Below, in pieces: positions 14,249 through 24,154 of a DNA stretch of 64,000 nucleotides (the stretch's first letter is position 1; every line of letters starts with the position of its first letter). This DNA comes from Isoetes taiwanensis (lineage: Eukaryota > Streptophyta > Lycopodiopsida > Isoetales > Isoetaceae): assembly GCA_021234155.1 (NCBI GenBank), contig JAJEKV010000017.1, forward strand, positions 3,568,792 to 3,632,791. The letters run 5' to 3'. Position numbers and translations under genes: made by a program. Below the pieces are notes generated by a model. That model was not told where the DNA came from and did no database searches. It saw only the letters and a program-made list of their open reading frames with translations.

Positions 14249-14375
14249 ATGGTCCGCAGGTAGGACATTAAACCATGGTCCATTGGTAGAACATTAAACC
14301 CACCACACTTAAGGTCACGAGTTCAAAATTGGCCAATGTATTTGAACTTAAGAGGACATTATATAAAAAAAAAAA
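14249..14375 (+). mobile_element. tRNA-derived SINE with duplicated A-box segment
   Basis: An A-box-like CATGGTCCATTGGTAGAACA near 14274 is preceded by a near-copy (CATGGTCCGCAGGTAGGACA near 14249), so the head is tandemly doubled. The B-box AGGTCACGAGTTCAAAATTG lies at 14312-14331. The element ends in a 12-base poly-A (14364-14375). It differs in sequence from the SINE at 13815-13957. Confidence 0.6.
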
Positions 14376-15272
14376 GCTTCATGTTATATCATGAGAGTCC
14401 TTTATAAAAATACAAGAAACTTATCAGCGCCGCCAAACGTTTCTCTTCCCCAACTTCACCCGCCCGCTTTCGTTTCTCTTCCCCAACTTCGCCTATGCGG
14501 GGAAATTTGTGTAACTTTGGAATGGTGCCAAAGTCCTTAAAATGTGATACTTGATCTTTCTATAATATGAGAAGGCATTGCACAAGTAGACTATGGGGTA
14601 TCCATCTAAGAGCGTGCATGTGGATCTAGCAGCAAAAAAAAAAATTGTAAAATTGCAAAAAATAATCTCGGAATTGTAAAAGAGTAATTATAACATTCTA
14701 ATTACACGGATCTCGACAAATTCATTCAAATCCAATAGGGCATGCTCATTCAAGTGCCACTTTGGCATTCCAAAGCATTTCAAAACTAGAAAAGCTAATC
14801 AAAAGCATTATAGAAAATACCAAAGGCATAGTGGTAGTGCACAATATTTTTGAGGAGACTTGATTAATGTTACCTTGTAATATTCTTCTTGAGAATATGT
14901 ATCATTTTAAAGCAGTCCAAGAGGACTTTATTTGCCATTGCTTTCATGCCTATTTACAATACTCATTGTAGGATCCCAGATCCCATTGTAAACAAAATCG
15001 ACATTTCACATTTCTAAAACAGAACTTTAATCTACGCACTTTAGATAATTTTGCAAAAAACTAACAGAAATCAGAACAAAGATAATTGAGATAAACTCGT
15101 TGCCTTTTTATTGGAATTCCCTTAACATGCTTGATTCCACAACGTTACTTTGCACAAATTCCAAAACCATGGACCGAGATTAATCGTTTACCTGAAGATA
15201 CGGAGTCATTAACCACATTTTCCATTACCCGGTGGCTTATTGTTATGCATAGAACACCGGGAAGTTGAATAC
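14376..15272. other. Intergenic, nothing recognised
   Basis: AT-rich, with no domain-bearing frame. Its right part probably holds the 3' untranslated region of the IF1-like gene that ends at 15273 on the minus strand. I did not identify a polyadenylation signal with confidence. Confidence 0.35.
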
Positions 15273-16440
15273 TTAACTAGACTCTTCCTTCTTCTCCTTC
15301 TTAGACGAAGCTCGACCAAAATAACCAGCTACTATTGCTACAATTCCAAAGAATAACCTGCAAGATTATGTGATTGGTCTCCAAGAGGCTCCTCCGACAA
15401 TTGGTTTAGTCTTTGCTTGTGGATTCCGATGCGACCTCACTAGCAATACCCTAGGCCTAAAAATTCAAAACACTAGGAAAAATAAAAACCAAAGCATGAG
15501 AGAAGCGGACTTAATCCACAACTACTTTGAAGCCTAGTCATGACAAAATATCCAGTAGTTGAAATCATTGACACGCAAAATGTGATGCACAATAGATGTT
15601 TTGCCTTCCAAGCAACTACATTACAGTTGGTTCAAAATCCTTGCAATGGTCATCACCAAATTGCGGTATGCTCTAAATGCTTATCGGCAATAATAACGTT
15701 CTTCTTGTGCAATCGGGTTCCACCTTAGGCGATATTAGATTGTTACTTTGAATATTAAGGAAAGGCTTTCAAAATGGGATGCTTAATGTGAATCTAATAT
15801 AATATTAAAGAACCCTTGAGTTCCTCGATCAACGATGTCAACCTTTGAATCATGAAAACACACCGCCCCGCACAAGGATAGAAACGCAATATAGCATACC
15901 TTACGTTTTGCAAGCTTTTCCAGTCGCTCCCTTTCCATTTTCTATACAAATAAAACATTGTTTGAGGTTTAGCGGCATATACTTGAAAGTTATCAAACCT
16001 AAAGGATACCGGCCATTTAATAGGGCAAATTGCAACATAATAGAAACAAAACTAAGACACGTAACTCCCTCTGCGTTAAATTTGAACATGGGACATAATA
16101 TCGCAATGATCTTTAAACAATAAAATCCATAACAAGATAATGGAACCATGGAAGTAAAAGAGGAAATGTTGCAATCGAGCACATTTTAAGAAGGAAGTTG
16201 CAAGAAGTTTCTAGAAAATTATAATGCGAGAATCTAAGAAGAAGGACTTCGAAAAAATAAAAGGGGAGAGGTAGATTTCATAGCAAACCTTGATGTAGAC
16301 ATTTTCAATGACTTTTTCTTCTTCACTCAAGACACGCTCGCATGGCTAAAACTTGCTCGCCCGATCCTAAAAGCTGGAGCATTTCTGGAGGCGTCTAGCT
16401 CACCTCCTAGTCTTCGTGCAGCCTGTCGGAGCATCGCCAT
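15273..16440 (-). CDS. IF1: Mitochondrial ATPase inhibitor IF1-like protein (spliced, one frame change)
   Basis: Exon 1 (16289-16440) opens with ATG and an Arg-rich, mitochondrial-presequence-like start (MAMLRQAARRLGG). It ends VLSEEEKVIENVYIK at a GT donor. Exon 2 (15900-15941, 14 codons) is KMERERLEKLAKRK, with an AG acceptor and GTATGC donor. Joined in phase 0 these match the plant IF1-like signature (SEEE..ENVYI KKME.E.LEKL). The last exon (15273-15357) encodes LFFGIVAIVAGYFG, a likely membrane segment, and a Lys/Glu-rich tail before TAA. Plant members of this group also end in a hydrophobic segment. The linking exon or exons between 15358 and 15899 are unresolved. Exon 1 is 152 nt, and the presequence and SEEE blocks lie one base out of frame, so this is either a one-base assembly error or a recent pseudogene. 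IF1 proteins bind F1-ATPase and limit ATP hydrolysis. A role for this copy is inferred only. Confidence 0.65.
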
Positions 16441-17652
16441 AGTTCTGTTCTAAGGAATTGATAGGATGAATCCTTCTGTTTTTTTCCACTCTTCCCAAAA
16501 TGCCTTTAGATAGGGCCACGGCATATCCTTTGCTAAATCTAGCGCAATGAGCCCTCTGAGCATCCCATTCCTCCAAGATTAAAGCTCCCCCGACCGAATT
16601 AAGTAGCGAGACCTAAACTTCACCTGATGAATGGCGCTTGGTAAGGCAGACTTCGAAAATATTGAAGACTTTGCTTCCAAGCAAATAATCCCTGCATATT
16701 GGGCAAAGTATGTATATTCCAAGCAAATAAATATTGAGGAATCCAGATTTTGCTTCCAGGCAATGTAATCCAACGTCCATATGTCAACTTCGACAATAAC
16801 GCATGTTGATATTGGAAAGAATAGACATTATTTGCTTTTGTAATTATTTTGTTATTGAAATTGTTTAATAATAGTAGAAAATGATGCTTTTATAAGGAAT
16901 GTTTGGTTTTTTTTTTTTTTTTTTTTTTGGGGGAGGGATCTACCTCTAAAGACCGCGACATTTCTCTTCTTGGCTTGGTGTCAGTTTGAGACCCAAGTAT
17001 TATGAAGGGCAATTCAAAATGAAATTTTTAACTAAACCACCCTCAATCATCTCACTCCCCATCCCGCAAAAGGGTTTATATGCAACAAAAAAGAAAAGAC
17101 AATAAGCGTTCCAAAGGCAACAACAAAGACAATTGACACAAGTATAAGGTAGGGAAGGGAGGGGCCTAAACCCCCTGAGACTGCCATCTGACCCATTTTG
17201 CCAGTCCAGAAGAGAAGAGTAGAGCATTGATATCATCTCACAGGTCTTTGGCCGCTTGACCCCACCTGAAGGCGAGCAAGAGTTGTTGTAACTGACGGGA
17301 ATGGGGGCATTTTCTTTTGCTTTTCGTTCCACGCTCCTTGCCATTATGACCACTTACTTCTGGTCCTTTCTTGCCGGCCCTTCCCTCCCATCCCTTTGCT
17401 ACCTTTAATGTTCTACTATGCCTTATTATTACCAAGGTATCGTAGATTCTAATAATGCCTCTCCTACTGTAAAGCACTTCTCATTTACTTTGTAGAACAT
17501 GTGAAAGCTTAGCAGCATTACTCCATCTGTTGGATGACATAAAGGCCAGAATACAAATACAAAGCCCTAGCTGGTACTTCAGAGACCTTAAATGCCCTCA
17601 TCAACCTTGACCACTAGATGCCATACATTCATTCACACATCCTCATACCTGG
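16441..17652. other. Upstream region of the IF1-like gene and spacer
   Basis: Reading leftward this is the promoter and 5' untranslated side of the IF1-like gene. I see no certain TATA box. A direct repeat built around CTTCCAAGCAAATAA recurs near 16675-16735. A 21-base poly-T tract lies near 16908-16928. Two overlapping minus-strand open frames (17000-17353 and 17238-17477) have basic composition but no recognised domain, and I do not call them genes. Confidence 0.35.
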
Positions 17653-17868
17653 CAGGGTTCGAAAAAGTGGGGATTAGGCCCTTAAAATTCCAGTTGGAAT
17701 TCAAAATTTCCAGTTTAGATTTTTTGATGCCTGCAAAATTCCAGTACAAAATAACATAGTTTAGTGTAAAATCCGGTATATCCTAGTCTTGTTCTATGTT
17801 AAATCCGGTATGTATTATGCATAGGGGGCAAATTGTCCGGTAAGGCTTAGAAAGTTTTTCGAACCCTG
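17653..17868. mobile_element. hAT-type MITE with intact 8-bp target duplication
   Basis: The 216-bp element begins CAGGGTTCGAAAAAGT and ends in a near-exact inverse (AAGTTTTTCGAACCCTG). These are typical hAT termini. It is flanked on both sides by the direct repeat ATACCTGG (17645-17652 and 17869-17876), the 8-bp target duplication expected of hAT transposition. There is no coding capacity, so it is non-autonomous. The perfect flanks suggest a fairly recent insertion. Confidence 0.92.
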
Positions 17869-17876
17869 ATACCTGG

Positions 17877-18279
17877 TTCAAGTAAATAAATGAAGGCGAG
17901 GGGGCAATCTTCTTATTAAACTCAGCAATGCTGATGCTTCGTTTCTGCCTTTTCCAAATTTCTACCATCTGAGTCACAGAGAAGATTTCAAGTAATTTTT
18001 GTTTCGACGAAATAGCCGAAGCTTTACAGAGCAAAGTGTATTGAAGAAAAACAGATCAGGCAAAAAGGGGGACATGGGCATTGCCTTGTTCCTCGGATTC
18101 AAAGCAATATTTGAAGGCTGATCAGAATCCGCCATAGCCAGACCCGAACTTTGGACTTGCCTACTTCTCGGCCAGAGTCAAAATCTGAAGTAGAATGAAA
18201 GGAAAGAACCACAAAGAAAAAAGATAGCCCCCACTCCAAAATCTTAAGCATTGGGCCTGTGCAGAGATCAATACAGTGC
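17877..18279. other. Spacer, nothing recognised
   Basis: Lies just downstream (minus-strand sense) of the MTP1-like pseudogene. The short open frame 17783-18034 (-) overlaps the MITE end and has no domain. Confidence 0.35.
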
Positions 18280-19260
18280 TTCTTCTTTAGTAAATGGTGG
18301 ACTTTCGCAAAGTTCTCTACCTTCCCGAGGTGTGCTCTCCATTAAAACCTCAAGAATATCTCTTACCATTTTAAGCAGAAGTGCCCAAAACAAGTATGGA
18401 GAAACGGCAAAATGTACGAATCAGGTCAATAATCTTCAAATCGGGACGCACCATATGATGCACCTCCTACCATGACCCCAATGCTTTGTATCAGGTCCCC
18501 AAAAACATGCAAATATGCTCATCGACATTGATATTATCTTTATGCGATCACGCATCCACATCTCTTGTTTTGCAACATCCTTCGGAATCTTCTGTGTCAC
18601 GATTGATGACCACAAATATCATTATTGTCGTCATGTTGTCCATGCAAATGCCTTTAACAAAGGAACTTCAAGATCAGAGGCAACTACATCACTTCCATGG
18701 TCTTCATGATCATGATCAGGGCATGATCTTCATGATCATGATGACTATATTTATGACCACCATTGTGATCATGATCATGATCTTTGTGACCGTGATCATG
18801 AGTGTGACCATGAGTATGGTCATGGCCAAGAATGCAAATCATCATTAGGTTGACTACCAACCCAATACTTGCAATAATGAACATAAGTCTTCCATCCACT
18901 TCTTTACTATTATTCAAGTAGCCTATCAGCGGCCCGTAAACTAGAATTCCGGTTATCCCCCATATTATCCGAATTGACACTAAGCGCCCTAAAATTTCTA
19001 ACCTATGAAAGCCAAAAGTCCGTGGGTGTTGCCTCCCACCGGAGGCCCAAATAGCAAATAGTGAGACCGCAAACCCCGCAAACATCACGAAAGTAAATGT
19101 GCGAAAGATCGGCCAGGATGGCGGTTGTTTCGTGTAGATGCCACCTAAAATTTCTAATATCATGAAAACTAGGCGAAACACAACAAATGCAAGTTAATTT
19201 CTTTGTTCTTTGCAGATCTTGCCTTCACTTCTTCCTGGAAGACGCTTGGTACACCAAAAG
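18280..19260 (-). pseudogene. MTP1: MTP1-like vacuolar Zn transporter (CDF family) pseudogene
   Basis: The minus strand shows the plant Zn-CDF order. A pre-TM1 block (ARSAKNKE) is followed by TM1 (FVVFRLVFMILEILGG), then a blurred TM2 region. Next come SLFAIWASGG and the YGF-RIEILG block (as FGFHRLEILGRLVSI), TM4 (GITGILVY) and GLVVNLMM..LGHDHTHGHTHDHGH, leading into the His-rich cytosolic loop (18700-18830). Further down, in other frames, are INV..., VRPDLKIIDLIRT and an ILEVLMESTPRE-like block near 18300-18490, so the C-terminal half is present but broken. The TM2 metal-site motif HxxxD is not recognisable. The plant gene is usually intronless, as here. Several frame changes and loss of the metal site argue for a dead copy. 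Living MTP1 moves Zn into the vacuole. Confidence 0.8.
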
Positions 19261-20329
19261 CCCACATCTTGCACCACGTTATGCCAGTGATATCCCGCGT
19301 CCTATCAATCCTTGTGGCCGCACATGCATATAGAAACATGAGCTACGAGAATATAAATAGAATTGAGCTTACGTATTCAAACTTCTAATGTTAGAAAAAG
19401 GATTGAAGAACAAAAATTTCAAAACATAAAGGAAAAAGGGAATAAAGACAAAGTAAAAGAGGCACATAATACCAATTATTATTCCCTGTATCGATTTCTT
19501 TCCAAGCAAATAAACACAAAATGGAAAACAAAACAAAGACAAAACCATATAACACCAGCTTTTCCTGTATATCTACCCCGAATGCTCTTTAGTGGTTTAA
19601 TCGGCCAAAATCTTGCGATCTAATGGACCAGGGCGGTTTAACCACACCCCCCAAGCAACCGGGAACCAATAGCCAACGCTTAAAATTTTGCCTAGACGGA
19701 TCAATCCGGTTCAAAAATTATCTGGACCGCCTTTGCGCCCCTAAAACCCCAGTTGGTGAAATTTGAGCAAAAGACCGAGCCACATAGAGCAAAAAAATGG
19801 CGAGAAAACCGTTTTCCTTGAGTATGGATTGAGCCCTCTTGATTAAACCAACATCCCGGGATAGAAATATGGGCAGCCATTCTAATACCAGATTTCATTC
19901 CAAGAAAATAAAATTTTGTCCTACCATCTAACCAAAAATCGGACCGTGTGGCGTCGGGTGCTACAAAGAATCGGGGCTAAATAGCAAAGTTGAAGTGCCC
20001 ATAATTGTCGGTGATTCTCGAGCAATATTTTATGGCGGTATGGACAAAAGAAAAGAATCAAACCTGCTGGTCTTGGGTTACGGTCCTCGAGCATCGATGA
20101 AAACCGGATAATCTTCCTTTCCATGATGCGGCTCTTTGATAAATCCATCTTTAGCTCTTAAATTCGGTCGCAGACTTCCAGCTCGATTTAAATATGGCGG
20201 AGACATGGCCAGCAGGGAGAGCCTTAGCACATAACCAAGCTCAACAAAAAAAAATTGGAGGCGAAACGAGTTCGAGGAAATCTTACCCGAAGGGGATGAT
20301 CCTGCCTAGTTTAAATCACTAAGTTTGAA
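19261..20329. other. Spacer, nothing recognised
   Basis: Only short frames without domains (19363-19623 +, 19701-19898 -, 19921-20148 -). This may contain the former upstream region of the MTP1-like pseudogene. Confidence 0.35.
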
Positions 20330-20720
20330 GAACTCGATCGATATCTAATTGCAACATGGAAGGCTACTGAAATAAACATGGAGACCGCGAGGATGGGCCG
20401 GAATCAACAAAAAGCCCACGAACATTTCAGCTCCGGCATAGCGGATCATTACAGAACTGCTGCCAAGTAGATTACTGCTAGGCTGAAATCACCGCAAGAG
20501 CTTGAGTCTTTCTTGAAGCAATAAGGCGCCATAGCCAAAGCTCCAATATTTTGGATGCCGGAGATGGCTGATGGATTGGGCATGGCAGACCCGATGACTA
20601 TAGAGGCTGCGCAGGAGTGGGTTTAAATCCCTGCTCAATTTCATCCTCTGCTTTCCATGGCAGTGGCTTGGCCGAAAAGCAAATCCGCAGCCAGCTTTTG
20701 GACGAACAGGGGAATTTACC
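20330..20720 (+). other. Unassigned decayed coding-like stretch
   Basis: The + strand translation has protein-like composition and helical character across about 120 residues (pieces such as QKAHEHFSSGIADHYRTAAK, SPQELESFLKQ and KAPIFWMPEMADGLGMADP), with a few interruptions. I cannot place the family. A retroelement gag region or a captured host exon are both possible. No neighbouring domain decides it. Confidence 0.3.
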
Positions 20721-23380
20721 CCTTTTCACGTGTCGACCTTCTAATTTTTTCTTTTTTAAGGTTTTAGAAATGAGCAAAAGATAGTACGTGTCGAGCGCCA
20801 GGGCTGCTCTCAGCCCAGAAAAATTAGTTCCTTATTTTTTAAGAACGGAAAATGATACTGCTTTATATATGGAATGAAAAGATGTGAAGCCAACTCTATA
20901 TGAATGATATTGTAATAGCATGACTTTGTCAATTCTATATGAATGACTTCATAATATCACGAGTTTATCAAGCTTGAAGTGTCGTTTTAAGTTTTAGCTC
21001 ATGCCATATGGCATAACTACAGTTTGAAGCAAGTAACCATGATAATTGTACAATGCCTTCATAAATCTAGAAGAGAACCAAAGGAGACAATGAAATGAGA
21101 TGATGTTAGAGCCATGTTATATTGGTCAAAAAAATGAATGCATATTAGTTGAAATTTTATAGCTTATCCATTGAGACATGTTCTCTTACGAACCACATCT
21201 TCGCCATGATGTGATACAAACATGTAATAAGCTACATGAAATATGTAAAATATGTGTCACAATACATCTTCACTCTTATATAATGCATGTACATTTTTTT
21301 CATTTCATATTTTGTTTGATCTAATTTCGTTGCAATTGATTTCTATGCTGACACGTGTCGTGTTTCAGCCCTATATAGGAAAAGCGAAGACTGTATCTGT
21401 ATGCACGAACAGAAACGTCATTTTCATTCCCAAATCCGTCGCCATAGCCAAATCTGAATGCGAGTTTGAAGCAGAGGATGATTTGTTGGAAGCCAAAGCT
21501 GATCCGTTTCTGTGGGTTTTGCTTTCTGTTTCCAAATCTATTATGGGCGGGAGCGAAAAGAGCTTTAAAGCCTTCAGCCTGCTTCGCGTGACACGGGAGA
21601 TGGAAAGATGGGAACGAACCGCTTGGAAACTTCGCGAGAGGCTAGATTTTTTCACGGAGCTTGCATTTTTCTCCCTCTCGCATTGGAATGGATTTGAAAA
21701 AGGATAAGGAAGAAGAGAATCTGCAAGGTTGCTTGAGTGAGGAGTAACAACGTAACATAACGTAGGAGGCGAGGAAACACGCAGCTCCCACAACCGGGGA
21801 AAATCTATACCATTCAGATCATGAGCTCTGCTTTGGCCGCCTTCGGCGACACCCATTTGCAAACTTACCAGAACCTCCATTGAAGCACCGAATTTTTTCC
21901 ATCCACGAGGAGACCGCCATCACCATAGCCCCTTCTACATAAAAATCAGGCTCGGATTAAAGAGAGCGGTGCGATGAAATTGGAAAAATAGCAGTCGGAA
22001 TGCCAGTTTGAGCATGCATTGGCGTAAACTGTGCCCTCGGCCCCGTTTTTCCTCCCCGCGCATACCAAGGGGCAAAAGTAAATCCAACTGGAATCGCAAT
22101 CCTTTATCATATTTCCCTACCACGTTTTTTCTTGGAGTCGATGCAGGGTCCCAACCTTGGCCCGTTGGCAACAGCCGGGTAACACAAACGAGTTGAAGGC
22201 AAGGTGCAAGATCTCGGTCTGCAGGCGGGAGCCGGTAATCGGTGTGGCAATGGTGTAGATTTGTAGAGAGTCGGATTTGGCATGTCTTTGCAACGACAAA
22301 GGGTTTTAGTCCCAAAATCGAAAGTACTAGGTATAGCTCTTCCAATCCAATTTTGCATGCTTGAAATGGTAGAACTAGAGGGTATGCTTGCCCTCTACAA
22401 ATTACTTTCTTCATCTTCTCTATCATCTACAAATACTTTAGAATTGGTGGTGCTGATAAGCTATAGCCAATCAAAGAACCGGTGTCCGTACAAATCCTTT
22501 GGCAAGGCGGGGGAAATTTAAGGAAATTTATGCATGCTAGGGTTTCAAACAGAGAAGATGGGGCCGGATTCTTGCTAAAGGCGGCCTTCAAAGCTTGAAG
22601 AGGAAGAAGAACCCATTTCTTTCGAATCCACCACCGGTTCCAAAGCTGCAGGATTGGAAGCGAAAACCCTATTTCTCATCTGCGGCATTTATCGTAAAAG
22701 ATTTCTTTTTTCCTCGTTTACGCTTCAAGAAAAGGAACAACAAATTCCTCTCTAGATTCTTGAAAAGGGCATTACAATTAAGTCCAACAGAGGCATATAG
22801 GAAAACTTCGAGGAGGGATGTCAAATTTAACGGTGCTCTTTTTTACTTATCATGCAAAATTTTCTAATCGTAGCCAAAGAAGCTTTCTTCTTCCTGGCGT
22901 TGAAGACTTTCAAGATGATTCCTTCAGAAGTCATAATGTAGGCTGCACTTCATTAGTGCTATATATAACCTGTAAAGGTTAAGGTGTTGCAATTAATTGA
23001 TTTTATTTGGATACTTGTTATAATAATTTGGTTCACTTAATGATAACACTACGATGCAATAGTCGATATACTTTAGAAATTTGTGAACATCAAAACATTG
23101 GGCATCAGGAATTTGGAGGAGCTAAAAAGCTCGTGGGTGAAAACTGCCGACTTGGATTTCTTTTCTGAATTTGAATACGTTGATGTCCTTTAAGCCCCAA
23201 AATAGAAGCATGGAAAAATAAAGAAAAATACTAATAACGGTTGAGTCTTACATTTTTATTGAATATGGTGCGTGTAAAATGGTTGAACAAGCAGTTAGAC
23301 AAAATATGGCCTTTTTGTTGCAGAGGTACATTTTTATTTACTACTAGAAAATCGGGACGGACCAGGCCTCTTTTCTATCT
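20721..23380. other. Unassigned interval with coding-like scraps
   Basis: A TATA-like CCTATATAGG at about 21370 is followed by a 110-residue + frame (to 21707) and an overlapping minus frame (21371-21880). Neither has a recognised domain. A basic + frame (22595-22867) and a short + stretch ending ADLDFFSEFEYVDVL-TAA at about 23100-23192, after a CAG acceptor-like site, look like exon pieces of an unknown gene. I could not join them into a credible model. Confidence 0.3.
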
Positions 23381-23475
23381 TTGAGATGTTCAAACGGTTA
23401 TCAGTTTATTTATATAAGTGCTTCTCTTGAGATGTTCAAACGAATAGCTCTTTATTTATGTAAGTGCTTCTTTAT
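23381..23475. repeat. Tandem duplication, about 47 bp x 2
   Basis: Two adjacent units each begin (T)TGAGATGTTCAAACG and end TTTATTTATRTAAGTGCTTCT. The second unit overlaps the 3' end of the Helitron helicase frame, so the duplication lies at the helicase C-terminus. Confidence 0.8.
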
Positions 23476-24154
23476 ATACAACATTTGGTGTGTACATTCG
23501 GTGGTCTTTTCGTAATGCACCTTGTGACGCAATGTTTCGGTAATAGCAATTTTGATTCCTGCCTGATAAGTGCACCTTGAGAGAGCAACATAAAGTTGAC
23601 CATGTGCACAAAAATGGGCTGGCAAGTAAAAAAACCAACCGTCTCTAGAGATTGGCCTTATGACTTGTTTATTGTCATCGAGAAAGCCAAAACGGATTGG
23701 GTATTGCCTCACAGTGAATGGTATGTGCGAATAAGATGGTGTCAGGTTGATCTTCGGGAGAAGGATTGGGGTGCCTTTGAATTGTCCTGTGATTATTTCT
23801 GCCCGTAAGATTCTTTGTGTTGCATGGGTGATGCACAGGCGTGTCCCCTTGCACAGTCCACCCTGAGGATACATGTTCCTGAGCAATATCACTATTGCTC
23901 CTACCTTGGTGTTGAGCTTGTGAGGCGGCATTCCAGAGGGTGTGAGCTGGTTAATAAATTCAATCGGAAAATTTCTGATATCCTCTTTATTTTCCATGTT
24001 GAGAGTATCGATGCCGATGTATGGGTGCAAATCTCCATGCAACCTTTGCAAGGTCTTGTCGTTGAGTTTTAGTGTATCCTCATTTTTTGGAGATAGTATG
24101 GATTTTTTCAAATAGATGTTCCATGCTTGCTGAGTCGATGTTTGTTCCAAATAC
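23452..24154 (-). mobile_element. Helitron Pif1-like helicase, C-terminal fragment
   Basis: One open minus-strand frame of about 235 relevant codons carries the late helicase blocks of plant Helitron Rep-Hel proteins: ILSPKNEDT, a Y-G-D followed by EFINQLTPSGMPPHKLNTKVG, IVILLRNM-x4-GLCKGTRL, EIITGQFKGT, PFTVRQYPIRF, and the terminal HGQLYVALSRCT. The usual FAMTINKSQGQT block between PIRF and HGQLYVALSR is replaced by unrelated residues. The N-terminal Rep and Walker A parts are absent, because the frame runs straight into an LTR-like sequence at 24155. A long uninterrupted frame without its N-terminus suggests insertion into a fairly young Helitron copy. No Helitron terminus was secured. Confidence 0.8.

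Noticed and set aside
18486-18848. Plus-strand 120-codon frame rich in Met and Ile
   Set aside because: It is the reverse-strand reading of the His-rich loop of the MTP1-like pseudogene (CATGAT repeats), with no domain of its own.
21371-21880. 169-codon minus-strand frame
   Set aside because: Overlaps a plus-strand frame of similar length. Neither has a domain, and both lack convincing start and splice context.
23341-23365. CTAGT on the minus strand as a possible Helitron 3' terminus
   Set aside because: No convincing GC-rich hairpin directly before it. The motif is too short to accept alone.
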